A stretch of 64,000 bases of DNA from Pedobacter sp. Leaf216 (GTDB taxonomy: Bacteria; Bacteroidota; Bacteroidia; Sphingobacteriales; Sphingobacteriaceae): assembly GCF_001421515.1 (NCBI RefSeq), contig NZ_LMKM01000002.1, positions 1 to 64,000 of the forward strand, read 5' to 3'. Positions 6,976 through 16,626 of the stretch are shown here, one piece after another (within the stretch, counting starts at the first letter, position 1; each line of letters opens with the position of its first letter). Below the pieces are notes generated by a model. The model did not search any database and was not told where the DNA came from. It worked only from the letters and a program-made list of their open reading frames with translations. The translations under genes were made by a program, and so were the position numbers.

Positions 6976-8596
6976 ATACTTTTTCTCCGTTCAGATAGGT
7001 TTTTAAAACTTTGGTTTTTAATATGTTTTGTGGTGTTGATTTTAAAATGTCCTGATCAAGAATTACAAAGTCTGCTAGTTTACCTTCTTCCAGACTTCCT
7101 TTTTCTTGTTCTTCGAAATTAGCTTTTGCCGCCCAAATCGTCATTCCGCGTAAAGCTTCCTCTGGTGCTAAAGCATTTTCCATCTGAAAACCTCCTTTTG
7201 GAAAACCTTTTGCATCTTCTCTCACCGTTGCTGCATAAAACGTTAATAATGGATTAATGTTTTCGACCGGAAAATCGGTACCTAAAGGAATCCAACCGTT
7301 CTGCTTCAATAATTGTTTGTAGGCATAAGCACTTTTCAACCTTTCGGCACCTAAACGCTGTCCGGCCCAATACATATCAGAAGTAGCATGTGTAGGTTGC
7401 ACAGAAGGTACAATGTTTGCTTTCCCGAAAAGATTAAAGTCGTTTTTATTTACCATTTGTGCATGCTCAATCCGCCACCGCTGATCGTTTTTACCTTTTA
7501 AAATTTTATTGTAAATATTCAGGATTACCCTGTTGGCCGAATCGCCTATGGCATGGGTACACATTTGAAAGTGGTTTGCTGCAATTTTTTCGGCCACTTC
7601 TTCGAAGTGCTTTTGATTGCTGAGCAGAAAACCTGTTTTACCGGGCATATCGCTATATGGATGCAACAAACATGCCCCGCGGGATCCTAATGCACCATCG
7701 GCATAAACTTTAAATGAACGGACATTTAGCCTGTCGGTTTTTATCGGGCCGCGACTAAATAGGTATTTATAATTATCAGGTTCATCAGATAGCATTACAT
7801 AAAGCCTCATTTTAAGCTTTTTCTCTTTCTGAAGTTTTTCAATAAACTCTACTGCCAGGTAACTTAAACCGCAATCATCAATGGTGGTTAGGCCTGCAGC
7901 GAAACAATTTTTTTGTGCATCAACAAATATTTTCTCCGCCTGTTTAGCATTTGGCGAAGGAATTTTACGCTCTACCAAGCCTACTGCATTATCGATTAAA
8001 ACACCTGTTAACTTTCCATTTTGCGTTAGCATATCGCCACCTACCAGTTTCTGTGAGCCTTTGATGCCTGCATCATCCAGTGCTTTTTGGTTGGCAATTG
8101 CGGCATGACCATCGATACGGTTTAGAAACACCTGGCGACCGGGAAAAAGTGCTGTAAGTTTATCATTTGTAGGAAAAGCTTTGTCATCCCAATCGTTCTG
8201 ATCCCAACCGTTACCAATTAGCCAGCCTTCAGGATGTGTTTTAGCGAAATCAGTTAAGCGACTGATGACTTCTTCCCAAGATTTTGTTTCTCGTAAATCG
8301 GCGGTTTGTAAACTTTGTCCGTAACCATAAAAGTGCGCATGTGCATCAATAAAACCAGGATAAACTGCTTTACCTTCGGCATTAATTTCTTCTCTTCCCT
8401 TGTATTTCCCTTTAATTTCATCGCTGCTACCCAATAACAATATCTTCCCGTTATTTACCGCAAAGGCTTCAACTGTATCGAAATCGCTATTTACGGTATA
8501 TACTTTAGCATTGTAAACGATTACATCAACTTCTTCTTTTTTAGTACAAGAAGTGAATAGTAAAGCCAGAAAGAGACTGTATAAAGTGGTTTTCAT
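6962..8596 (-). CDS. Amidohydrolase, YtcJ/NfdA-like metal-dependent hydrolase lipoprotein
   Basis: A 544-residue lipoprotein (lipobox TSC, Cys17). It has the composite beta domain and barrel of the amidohydrolase superfamily: the HxH pair at His86/His88 (FIDAHAHF), YADGALGSRGA in the middle, HAIGD, and the RIEHAQ stretch that supplies another metal or substrate ligand. Relatives of the YtcJ type hydrolyse N-substituted amides or formamides. The true substrate cannot be read from the sequence. It is the first gene of a coupled pair with the serine hydrolase, which suggests joint processing of an envelope or imported amide or ester. Confidence 0.85.
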   Translation of the reverse strand: MKTTLYSLFLALLFTSCTKKEEVDVIVYNAKVYTVNSDFDTVEAFAVNNGKILLLGSSDEIKGKYKGREEINAEGKAVYPGFIDAHAHFYGYGQSLQTADLRETKSWEEVISRLTDFAKTHPEGWLIGNGWDQNDWDDKAFPTNDKLTALFPGRQVFLNRIDGHAAIANQKALDDAGIKGSQKLVGGDMLTQNGKLTGVLIDNAVGLVERKIPSPNAKQAEKIFVDAQKNCFAAGLTTIDDCGLSYLAVEFIEKLQKEKKLKMRLYVMLSDEPDNYKYLFSRGPIKTDRLNVRSFKVYADGALGSRGACLLHPYSDMPGKTGFLLSNQKHFEEVAEKIAANHFQMCTHAIGDSANRVILNIYNKILKGKNDQRWRIEHAQMVNKNDFNLFGKANIVPSVQPTHATSDMYWAGQRLGAERLKSAYAYKQLLKQNGWIPLGTDFPVENINPLLTFYAATVREDAKGFPKGGFQMENALAPEEALRGMTIWAAKANFEEQEKGSLEEGKLADFVILDQDILKSTPQNILKTKVLKTYLNGEKVYEAK

Positions 8597-8756
8597 ATCG
8601 ATAAAGATAGAAAATTGAATGCATTTGCTTTTGTAAATTCGGTTTTACAGAGAGATTGTGAAATAGTTTGCCACGGAAACACGGAAGTGACGGATTATTG
8701 GCTCGTGCATAGTTTAATTTATAGCTTTAGGCTTCTGTTAAGATTTCTCAGCAATA

Positions 8757-9530
8757 TTTTTAACCACATATAGACACGGATAAACACAGATTTAAATTGT
8801 GATGTAATCTCCATGGTCTGTGTAGCGGCAAATCAGTACAAATTATTTCTGTACCCTGCCTATTTCAATAATTTTTTAATAGATCCTGAAACAAGTTCAG
8901 GAGGACGAATCTTCTTTAAACTGTTAATTGATTTTCGTTAATCATAATGGAGACTCATCTAATAGGATATTTTTAACCACAGATAGACACGGATAAACAC
9001 AGATTTTGATTTTATGATGTACTTAATCCGTAGTCTGTATTGCCATAGATCAGCACTTATCATTTCTGTATCCTGCCAATTTCAAAAATTTTTAATAGAT
9101 CCTGAAACAAGTTCAGGAGGACGAATCTTCGACAGATTTTGATTCTATAATGCACTTAATCCGTATTCTGTATCGCCACACATCAGTGCAAATCATTTCT
9201 GTATCCTGCCAATTAAATAATATTTTAATAGATCCTGAAACAAGTTCAGGAGGACGAATCTTCGACAGATTTTGATTCTATGATGCACTTAATCTTTGGT
9301 CTGTGTCGCCATAGATCAGTACTTATCATTTCTGTATCCTGCCAATTTTAATAATTTTTAATAGATCCTGAAACAGGTTCAGGAGGACGAATCTTCGACA
9401 GATTTTGATTCTATAATGCACTTAATCCGTAGTTTGTGTCGCCACAGAACAATACAAATCATTTTCGTATCCTGCCTATTTCAATAATATTTTAATAGAT
9501 CCTGAAACAAGTTCAGGAGGACGAATTTTC
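8757..9530. repeat. 133-bp tandem repeat array with internal hairpin
   Basis: The stretch 8597-9736 has no gene. Its core AGATCCTGAAACAAGTTCAG recurs at 8881, 9097, 9230, 9363 and 9497, so spacings are 216, 133, 133 and 134. The first, longer unit also contains a TAACCACA-TAGACACGGATAAACACAG block (8761 and again at 8976). Each core holds the inverted repeat CCTGAA-ACAAG-TTCAGG. Copies differ by a few bases, mostly AT changes. The same core occurs singly elsewhere in the window. No coding potential is seen. Confidence 0.85.
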
Positions 9531-9736
9531 GTACTGTTAATTGATTAACGGTGCATAGAAAATATTTTCATCCTTTAAAATTAATTGAGTCTTGCTACAG
9601 GATAACAATCTAAATAAAACAGCTTGCTAAGCAATTCATTCTATTTACCTACAGTCATTTATCTGTTGAGTTTTAAACAAATCCGGTTCTTTAAGCTTAT
9701 TTTGCATAATTTAGCGAATTCACTTTGCCTTAATAC

Positions 9737-11575
9737 ATGACTGATATTATTCACTTATTGCCTGATGCCGTTGCCAATCAAATTGCTGCTGGGGAAGTTG
9801 TTCAACGACCTGCTTCTGCGGTTAAAGAATTGCTCGAAAACTCAATAGATGCCGGCGCAGACAAAATTCAACTTGTAGTAAAAGATGCGGGAAAGGCACT
9901 GATTCAGATTATTGATAATGGCTGCGGCATGAGCGTTACCGATGCCAGAATGTGCTTTGAACGCCACGCCACTTCTAAAGTTAAAAAGGCGGAAGATTTA
10001 TTTGCCATACGCACAATGGGTTTCCGTGGCGAGGCCATGGCTTCTATCGCAGCAATTGCGCAGGTAGAAATGAAAACCCGCAGGCATGAAGATGAAATTG
10101 GCACCTGTATTTCTATTGAAGGTGCCCAGGTTACCAACCAGGAACCGGTAGCAACCTCTCCCGGAACTCAGATTTCGATTAAAAACTTATTTTTCAATAC
10201 ACCCGCCCGAAGGAATTTTCTTAAAAGTAACCCGGTAGAAATGCGCCACATCCTGGATGAATTTCAAAGGGTTGCATTGGCACATCCAAATGTGTTTTTT
10301 AGTTTGCATCACGATGGTGTGGAAATATTTAATCTGCCAAAAGGCAATTTGAAACAGCGGATTGTTCACCTTTTTGGCAACAATTACAACGAACGTTTAG
10401 TGCCCGTTGAAGAAGAAACGACCATTATAAACCTAAAAGGATATATTGGCAAACCTGCTTTTGCAAAAAAAACCAGGGGAGAACAGTTCTTTTTTGTTAA
10501 CAACCGTTTTATAAAAGACCCCTATTTAAACCACGCAGTAAGTTCTGCTTTTGAAGAATTGTTGCCCGATGACAGTTATCCGCTATATGTGTTGTTTATC
10601 GAGATTGATCCTTCAAAAATTGATGTAAATGTACATCCTACAAAAACGGAGATAAAATATCTGGATGAAAAATCCATTTATGCCATTATGAAATCGGCGG
10701 TAAAACGTTCAATTGGCCGTTACAATATTTCGCCAACCTTAGATTTTGACCAGGAAACAGGTTTTAGCAATATGATTACTCACAAAGCGGTTGAAGATAT
10801 AGTACCGCCGAGTATAAATTTTAATCCTGATTTTAACCCGTTCGCCAGCGATAGCAGTTCTACCTCGGGTTACGCTACATCACCCCGAAATTATGATGCA
10901 AAACCCAGCGCCAAAAACTGGGGCTCCCTTTATGATATCACCGCACAACCTGTTGTAGAGCAAACTTCTATTTATGCGGATGAAAGCGTTTTAGAAACCA
11001 AACAAAAACAATATATGCAGTTGCATAACCGCTATATTGTTTCACAAATAAAATCGGGTTTGATGGTTATCGACCAACAAATGGCACATGAGCGGATCCT
11101 TTACGAGCGTTTTCTCGTACATCTGGATGATCGCAAAGGAGCATCACAGCAGAGCTTGTTTCCACAAACCATTACACTTAATGCCAACGATTTTGAACTG
11201 GCAAAAAGTTTATTGGATGATATAAAAAGTTTGGGTTTTGATGTACGAGAATTTGGGAAAAATACGTTGGTAGTAGAGGGTGTTCCTGTTGATTTAGGCA
11301 GCAGCAATATTAACGAAACCCAATTATTTGAACAGTTGATTGAGGGCTTTAAAAACTCGCAACAGGAACTAAAATTGAGCAAACGTGATAGTCTTGCCCG
11401 GAGTTTAGCAAAAAACAGTGCCATTAAAGCAGGTACAAGCCTCGGGCAGGAGGAAATGAATACCTTGATTGATGAGCTTTTTGCCTGCAAAACCCCTAAC
11501 TTTAGCGTAAGCGGTAAACCGATTATCCAAACCATAACTTTGGCCGAATTGGATAAGAAGTTTGAGAAGAGTTAG
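9737..11575 (+). CDS. mutL: DNA mismatch repair protein MutL
   Basis: A 612-residue protein with the full MutL layout. The N-terminal GHKL ATPase has ELLENSIDAGA, DNGCGM and GFRGEA. The transducer domain (~210-330) ends in VDVNVHPTKTEIK. A Ser/Asn-rich linker (~345-420) leads to the C-terminal dimerisation domain. MutL couples MutS mismatch recognition to strand incision. The C-terminal endonuclease motif is degenerate: DQHA is DQQM (446-449) although Glu452 and Glu457 are kept. The ACR-like motif is LAKNSAIKAG without Cys, and the CPHGRP motif is replaced by CKTPNF...GKPI. Nicking activity is therefore doubtful. It stands alone, about 165 bases before the rhomboid operon. Confidence 0.97.
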   Translation: MTDIIHLLPDAVANQIAAGEVVQRPASAVKELLENSIDAGADKIQLVVKDAGKALIQIIDNGCGMSVTDARMCFERHATSKVKKAEDLFAIRTMGFRGEAMASIAAIAQVEMKTRRHEDEIGTCISIEGAQVTNQEPVATSPGTQISIKNLFFNTPARRNFLKSNPVEMRHILDEFQRVALAHPNVFFSLHHDGVEIFNLPKGNLKQRIVHLFGNNYNERLVPVEEETTIINLKGYIGKPAFAKKTRGEQFFFVNNRFIKDPYLNHAVSSAFEELLPDDSYPLYVLFIEIDPSKIDVNVHPTKTEIKYLDEKSIYAIMKSAVKRSIGRYNISPTLDFDQETGFSNMITHKAVEDIVPPSINFNPDFNPFASDSSSTSGYATSPRNYDAKPSAKNWGSLYDITAQPVVEQTSIYADESVLETKQKQYMQLHNRYIVSQIKSGLMVIDQQMAHERILYERFLVHLDDRKGASQQSLFPQTITLNANDFELAKSLLDDIKSLGFDVREFGKNTLVVEGVPVDLGSSNINETQLFEQLIEGFKNSQQELKLSKRDSLARSLAKNSAIKAGTSLGQEEMNTLIDELFACKTPNFSVSGKPIIQTITLAELDKKFEKS

Positions 11576-11579
11576 GTGT

Positions 11580-11741
11580 TGAATTTGGAGTCGATTAATC
11601 AATTTAAACAATTTATCAGGCTCAGCGTTTGGTGTTAGGCGTTTAGTACCGACTAACCAATTTGAAAAATTAACCGATTAACCTGTTTAAACAATTAACC
11701 ACGACTGAACAATTAACCGATTAATCAATTTTAAAATTTAA
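11580..11741. repeat. Degenerate short repeats of the type TTAACCGATTAA
   Basis: Several near copies of a 12-base AT-rich word (ATTAACCGATTAA and AATTAACCACGACTG-like variants) fill the gap between mutL and the rhomboid gene. Similar words recur at 16440-16470. They look like slipped copies without a clear hairpin. Confidence 0.45.
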
Positions 11742-12473
11742 ATGAATAACATATATATTCCACCAGTAGTAAAGAACTTGCTGATCATTAACGTTCTATT
11801 TTTTGCTGCTACTTTTTTGCTTACTAATCTCCATTTGGATGATCTATTAGGGGTTTTTTATTTTGATTCTCCAAAATTTAGGTTTTGGCAACCCATTACC
11901 TATATGTTTATGCATGGCGGTATAGCACATATATTTTTTAATATGTTTGCGCTATATTCTTTTGGCAGCTTATTAGAAACGAGATGGGGCGGAAAAAAAT
12001 TTATTATTTTTTACTTCATCACCGGTTTAGGTGCACTTGCATTGCAATGGGCGGTACAGGCTTATGAGGTACATCAGATAATCGGTAGCGTTACCAATAA
12101 CGGAAAAATCGATCTAACCGCTTTATTTCGGGGCGAGTTTAACACAAGTCAGCTTTCAATGGCCCAGGCCATTACACTACGCAGTATTTACTTTGGTGGC
12201 ATGGTTGGTGCATCGGGTGCCATTTTTGGTTTATTGGTTGCTTTTGGCATGCTTTATCCTAATGCTGAATTGTATATTATGTTTATTCCGGTACCGGTTA
12301 AAGCCAAATATATTATCCCAATTTATATTTTAGTGGAGTTATCTTTAGGTGTTGCGCAGTTTGAAGGCGATTCTATTGCGCATTACGCCCACCTTGGTGG
12401 AGCTTTAATTGGCTTTATCCTTGTTAAAATATGGAAAGATAAAAACGATACATTTTATACCCTTTATGAATAA
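11742..12473 (+). CDS. Rhomboid family intramembrane serine protease (first of two)
   Basis: A 243-residue membrane protein of six or seven helices. The catalytic Ser158 lies in GASG (156-159), and the partner His217 is in YAHLGG. The conserved HGGIAHIFFNMFAL stretch of the second helix supplies the oxyanion histidine and asparagine. A longer loop (~107-145) separates the fourth and fifth helices. It cleaves membrane proteins within or at the edge of the bilayer in the inner membrane. The last 8 bases overlap the start of the second rhomboid gene (ATGAATAA), which indicates translational coupling. Confidence 0.93.
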   Translation: MNNIYIPPVVKNLLIINVLFFAATFLLTNLHLDDLLGVFYFDSPKFRFWQPITYMFMHGGIAHIFFNMFALYSFGSLLETRWGGKKFIIFYFITGLGALALQWAVQAYEVHQIIGSVTNNGKIDLTALFRGEFNTSQLSMAQAITLRSIYFGGMVGASGAIFGLLVAFGMLYPNAELYIMFIPVPVKAKYIIPIYILVELSLGVAQFEGDSIAHYAHLGGALIGFILVKIWKDKNDTFYTLYE

Positions 12474-13320
12474 TACTTTCAAAGATTTAAAATACAAGGT
12501 TTTTCAATCTGGCAATCCATTGTTCTTTTACATTGGAGTTAATGTAATATTGTTTTTAGCAATTGCTGTTATTAGTGTATTGAGCTTGCTAAGTGGCAAA
12601 GGAGATTTGATTAGTCCGTTTGTTAAGGAATATGTGGGTTTACCCGCAAGTATTTCTAAATTACCGGAACGTTTTTACACGGTACTCACCTACATGTTTA
12701 TTCATGATGGGATTCTTCACATCCTGTTTAATATGCTGGGTTTATTTTGGTTTGGTAATATATTTATGAATTTCCTAAAAAGCCGCCAGTTTCATTTCGT
12801 ATACCTGGCAGGTGGTATTTTCGGTGGTTTATTTGCTGTTGCTGCATTAAATATATTTCCGCTTTACGCAAATGGTTTAGAAGGTGTAACCATTGTAGGT
12901 GCATCTGCAGCAGTAATGGCCATTATTTTTGCAACAGCAACTTTGGTTCCCAATTATACAATTATGTTGCTTTTCTTTGGTGAAGTAAAGATAAAATGGA
13001 TTGCCATTGTATATTTTGTGCTTGATTTGATTTCAATCGGTTCTGTAAATGCAGGAGGTAGTTTAGCCCATATTGGTGGTGCACTATTGGGTTTTGTTTT
13101 TATTAAGCGTTTACAGAATGGAAGCGACTGGAGCAAAATTTTTGAAAGGAAGCCAAAATTAAAAGTAGTCCGCAATGAAAAACCCGTTAAAAAACCCGAA
13201 TTTAAAGGCGGCGTTTCTCAACAGGAAATTGATGCCATTTTAGATAAAATATCTACTTCAGGATATGATAAACTAACGGCAATGGAAAAAGAAAAACTAT
13301 TTAAGGCAAGCAAAGATTAA
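12466..13320 (+). CDS. Rhomboid family intramembrane serine protease (second), with C-terminal cytoplasmic tail
   Basis: A 284-residue protein. The ATG at 12466 is chosen because it overlaps the upstream stop and begins at a natural N-terminus; the earlier ATG at 12409 lies deep in the first rhomboid. Ser147 (GAS, 145-147) and His202 (AHIGG) form the catalytic pair, with HDGILHILFNMLGL as the second-helix motif. After the last helix a basic linker leads to VSQQEIDAILDKISTSGYDKLTAMEKE, split here into QQEIDAILDKI and GYDKLTAMEKE, a short helical domain seen in many Bacteroidota rhomboids (DUF6576-like). Its stop overlaps the next ATG by one base. Confidence 0.92.
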   Translation: MNNTFKDLKYKVFQSGNPLFFYIGVNVILFLAIAVISVLSLLSGKGDLISPFVKEYVGLPASISKLPERFYTVLTYMFIHDGILHILFNMLGLFWFGNIFMNFLKSRQFHFVYLAGGIFGGLFAVAALNIFPLYANGLEGVTIVGASAAVMAIIFATATLVPNYTIMLLFFGEVKIKWIAIVYFVLDLISIGSVNAGGSLAHIGGALLGFVFIKRLQNGSDWSKIFERKPKLKVVRNEKPVKKPEFKGGVSQQEIDAILDKISTSGYDKLTAMEKEKLFKASKD

Positions 13321-14432
13321 TGGCCACAAAGAAGAAGAAATACAGTTTCCTGGATAAACTCCTTTTACCCGTTGCCGTTTTACTGGCGATTGCCTTGCTT
13401 TTGGGTGTACTTGCAGGAAATATGGATCCAAGAAAACATGCTTTGATTGCTTTTTTTGGTTTGGCCTACCCTTTTGTATTATTCATTAATATTATCTTTT
13501 TGGTTTGGTGGTTTTTAAGCAAAAAATGGCTTTTTGCTATTGCCACTGTTTTGGTTATCGCTATCGGTGCCAAAACTTTAAAAGCTACCTTTGCCGTTGG
13601 TGGTGATGAAGGCCTTTCAGAAAAAGCCGAAAACAGCATCAGAATGATGACTTACAATGTGCATAGCTTTAAACTATATGGCGAAGACAATACCGAATCG
13701 GTAAAGGAGAAAATGCTCCAGGTGGTGAAAGATCAAAATCCGGATATCATCTGTTTTCAGGAATTTTTTACCCGTTATAAAGGTGCTTTCGATACTGTTG
13801 ATAGTTTAAAAGTATTGTTGAATACAAAATATTACTACTTTGTGCCCACCAATAAAAATGATTACGAAGCCACTGGTTTAGCCATTTTTTCTAAATACCC
13901 AATTAAAGATTCGGGTAAAATTCCTTTCGTTGAAGGTTTCCCCGGAAATATGAGTATTTATGCAGATCTGAACATTAAAGGAAAAACATTAAGAATTTAT
14001 AACGTACATTTTCAGTCTATATCTTTCGAAAAACAGGATTACGAATACCTGGACAAGATGAAAGAAATGAATACGGAATTGCAACCTTCGAAGCGGATTT
14101 TGAGGATGTTAAAAAGTGCATTTTTAAAACGCAGCGGTCAGGTAGACATCATGAAAAAGGAAATGGCCACCTGTAAAACCCCATACCTTATTGCTGGCGA
14201 TTTTAATGATACCCCTGCTTCTTATGTAGTTACACAAATTACTACCGGACTAAACAATAGTTTTATAAAAAAAGGCAACGGATTTGGCAAAACATACAAT
14301 GGCAAATTCCCTAATTTTCAGATCGATTATATTGCCACATCAAAAGATTTAGAGGTGCTCAATTACAAAATTACTCAAGCTAAGTTATCTGATCATTTTC
14401 CTGTACGCAGTGATTTGAGGTTTGTACCGTAA
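13320..14432 (+). CDS. Membrane-anchored endonuclease/exonuclease/phosphatase (EEP) family protein
   Basis: A 370-residue protein with two or three N-terminal membrane helices (~12-30, 38-60, 66-82) and a catalytic EEP domain from ~95. Motifs are MTYNVHSFKLYG, IICFQEF (metal-binding Glu), AGDFNDTP and SDHFPVRSDL (catalytic Asp-His). Members of this family act on phosphodiesters, either nucleic acids or phospholipids and inositol phosphates. Tethering to the membrane with the domain on one face favours a lipid or exported substrate, but this is inference. ATG overlaps the preceding TAA by one base, so it belongs to the rhomboid operon. Confidence 0.9.
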   Translation: MATKKKKYSFLDKLLLPVAVLLAIALLLGVLAGNMDPRKHALIAFFGLAYPFVLFINIIFLVWWFLSKKWLFAIATVLVIAIGAKTLKATFAVGGDEGLSEKAENSIRMMTYNVHSFKLYGEDNTESVKEKMLQVVKDQNPDIICFQEFFTRYKGAFDTVDSLKVLLNTKYYYFVPTNKNDYEATGLAIFSKYPIKDSGKIPFVEGFPGNMSIYADLNIKGKTLRIYNVHFQSISFEKQDYEYLDKMKEMNTELQPSKRILRMLKSAFLKRSGQVDIMKKEMATCKTPYLIAGDFNDTPASYVVTQITTGLNNSFIKKGNGFGKTYNGKFPNFQIDYIATSKDLEVLNYKITQAKLSDHFPVRSDLRFVP

Positions 14433-14496
14433 ACAATTGCAAAACAAAATTGATAGGCTTATTTCGGTCGGTGAGACACCAACCGATAGGATAAAC

Positions 14497-15368
14497 AACC
14501 ACAAGCCGCTCATTTACTGATTAAAAAACTATCAATTTCTTTTGGAGCGCAAAGCCTATGCAAAACACTAAATTTCTTCCCGTTTTGCGCTTTTACGCTT
14601 CGCTTCCTCGTACCTCATTGCTGCAGAGTAACGCTTCAACCGGGGCTAGATGGCCGACATTAGTATTCCATTTGTGAGGTTGCAGGGTGCAGAACCATTG
14701 TTCCTAAACCCGACAGAAGCGGCAGCACCGGATTCTTCATCCGGACTATAGCGAATGGCGGGACTGCAAACCGCCAAGAACCACAAGCCGCTCATTTACT
14801 TTCCGAAAAGGTATCAATGCGCAGAATTAAGCTCCAAACCAAATGAAACAAAAGCAAATTTCAAGTAAAAAATATCTAGAATAATCACTCTACTTTTTAT
14901 CTGGATTTCTAAACTAAACCCGACAGAAGCGGCAGCACCGGATTCTTCATCCGGACTATAGCGAATGGCGGGACTGCAAACCGCCAAGAACCACAAGCCG
15001 CTCATTTACTAATTAAAAACTATCAATTTAATTTGGAGCGCAAAGCCTATACAAAACATAAATTTCTTCCCGTTCTGCGCTTTTACGCTTCACTTCCTCG
15101 TACCTCATTGCTGCAGGGTAACGCTTCAACCGGGGCTAAATGGCCAACGTTAGTATTCTATTTGTGAGGTTGTAGGGTGCAGAACCATTGTTCCTAAACC
15201 CGACAGAAGCGGCAGCACCGGATTCTTCATCCGGACTATAGCGAATGGCGGGACTGCAAACCGCCAAGAACCTAAACCCGACAGAAGCGGCAGCACCGGA
15301 TTCTTCATCCGGACTATAGCGAATGGCGGGACTGCAAACCGCCAAGAACCACAAGCCGCTCATTTACT
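14497..15368. repeat. Block of 95-bp double-hairpin repeats within a 490-bp duplication
   Basis: The gap 14433-15579 has no gene before the nitroreductase. A 95-bp unit starting AAACCCGACAGAAGC occurs at 14706-14800, 14916-15010, 15196-15272 (truncated) and 15274-15368. Each holds two hairpins: CCGGAT-TCTTC-ATCCGG and GGCGG-GACTGCAAA-CCGCC. A longer segment from 14497 to the first unit is repeated at 14989 (offset 492) with scattered substitutions and small indels, including a TTTTGCGCTTTTACGCTTC stretch. Short ORFs on the minus strand inside the units are artefacts of the repeat. A third hairpin type, GGTCGGTGAGACACCAACC, lies at 14466-14484. Confidence 0.85.
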
Positions 15369-15579
15369 AACTCAATAAATAATAATATGCTTTTATTTCA
15401 AGGGCTAATACAGCAGGCAAATAAACTATGGTAAGGTGGTAACACGAATCATGGCATTAATCAAGCATGAAAAAGTCGACCAAATTACTAGCTATTTTTT
15501 TTTCTTACCATACATCAACAATAGGTTTGAGGCTTATGTTCATATTTGCCTTATAAATTTAAAAAAAATCTTCAAAAAT

Positions 15580-16212
15580 ATGAGTTTAATAGATGCCCTA
15601 AACTGGCGTTATGCCGTTAAAAAAATGAACGGTAAACCGGTAGAACAAGAAAAGGTTGATAAAATCATTGCTGCAGCACATTTGGCACCAACATCATCAG
15701 GTTTACAGCCTTTTAAAGTTATTGTGGTAACCAATCAGGAATTAAAAGAGAAAATTGCACCGATTGCATATAACCAATCGCAGGTAATCGATTCTTCTCA
15801 TTTGTTGATTTTCGCCGCAATCGAAAACTATACTGAAGAAGGAATTGATGAAGTTTTTAACAGAATGAATGCTGAGCGGGGCTTACCTTTAGATACTACT
15901 GATGCTTACAAAGCACAGTTAAAAGGAATGCTTTTAGCTAAATCTGCTGAAGAAAACTTTAACCATGCTGCGCGCCAGGCTTATATTGGTTTTGGGATTG
16001 CTATTGCAGAAGCAGCGGTTTTAAAAGTTGATGCTACCCCAATGGAAGGCTTTAACGGACCAGCTTTAGACGAACTTTTAGGTTTAGATAAAAAAGGTTT
16101 AAAAAGCGTAACCTTATTGCCATTAGGTTACAGAGACGAAGCAGGAGATTGGTTGGCAAACCTTAAAAAGGTACGTTCACCAAAAGAAGAATTCTTAATT
16201 GAGTTTAAATAG
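15580..16212 (+). CDS. NAD(P)H-dependent nitroreductase family oxidoreductase
   Basis: A 210-residue FMN-binding protein of the nitroreductase fold. It begins SLIDALNWRYAVKKMNGKPV; the R(Y)AVKK region binds the FMN phosphate, LAPTSSGLQPFKVIVV is the second conserved patch, and AIAEAAVLKVDATPMEGFN is typical of the NfsB/DrgA-like subgroup. The product reduces nitro compounds, quinones or flavins in the cytoplasm. The ATG at 15580 is chosen because upstream codons (from 15436) encode an implausible basic and aromatic stretch from the repeat border. A strong terminator follows, so it is a single-gene unit. Confidence 0.92.
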   Translation: MSLIDALNWRYAVKKMNGKPVEQEKVDKIIAAAHLAPTSSGLQPFKVIVVTNQELKEKIAPIAYNQSQVIDSSHLLIFAAIENYTEEGIDEVFNRMNAERGLPLDTTDAYKAQLKGMLLAKSAEENFNHAARQAYIGFGIAIAEAAVLKVDATPMEGFNGPALDELLGLDKKGLKSVTLLPLGYRDEAGDWLANLKKVRSPKEEFLIEFK

Positions 16213-16230
16213 GCAAACCCATTATAATTT

Positions 16231-16264
16231 AAAAACAGGCCGCTATTTAGTGGCCTGTTTTGTT
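16231..16264 (+). terminator. Strong rho-independent terminator
   Basis: AAACAGGCCGCTA pairs with TAGTGGCCTGTTT around a TT loop and is followed by T-rich sequence, 20 bases after the nitroreductase stop. Confidence 0.85.
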
Positions 16265-16275
16265 TAATAGCAGTA

Positions 16276-16520
16276 ATATAGTCGTGGTTTGCAACGAGAA
16301 TTACATTTACAATGTGGATACACTAATCAAAAAGCTTTCTTATGATCATAAAATCGCAACGCTCCTATCCCCGTTACAAACGAAGTCGATATTAAACGAA
16401 GTACCATTGACCATCAAACTTACCTGGAATTTGCAGTCAGTTAACCGATTTAAACGATTAATCAGTTAACCAAAAACAATCTCGTATTAAATCATGAAAC
16501 AAGTTCAGGAGGATGGTATG
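16276..16520. repeat. Gene-free stretch with decayed hairpin repeats
   Basis: The gap 16265-16626 holds a degenerate copy of the GTTTGCAACGAG/TTACAAATG-type hairpin (16283-16312). It also holds TTAACCGATT-like words (16441-16470) and one copy of the TGAAACAAGTTCAGGAGGA element (16495-16513). No coding sequence is convincing. Confidence 0.5.
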
Positions 16521-16626
16521 CAGGGAATGAACCAATTATTTGTAAAAAAATGTTAAACATCACTACATTTTATGTGCTCTATTTATAATTGGATATATTT
16601 ACGGGCTTAGCATTTAATATCCAATC

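Noticed and set aside
8757-9530. CRISPR array
   Set aside because: The repeats are 133 bp apart with conserved spacers of the same sequence, so it is a tandem repeat; no cas gene is present.
14814-15363. Short minus-strand ORFs with the repeated peptide FLAVCSPAIRYSPDEESG
   Set aside because: They are translations of the 95-bp hairpin repeat; the identical peptide occurs twice in one of them, and there is no independent support for a protein.
16260-16469. Plus-strand ORF of 69 residues after the nitroreductase
   Set aside because: It begins inside the terminator and runs through decayed hairpin repeats; composition is not protein-like.
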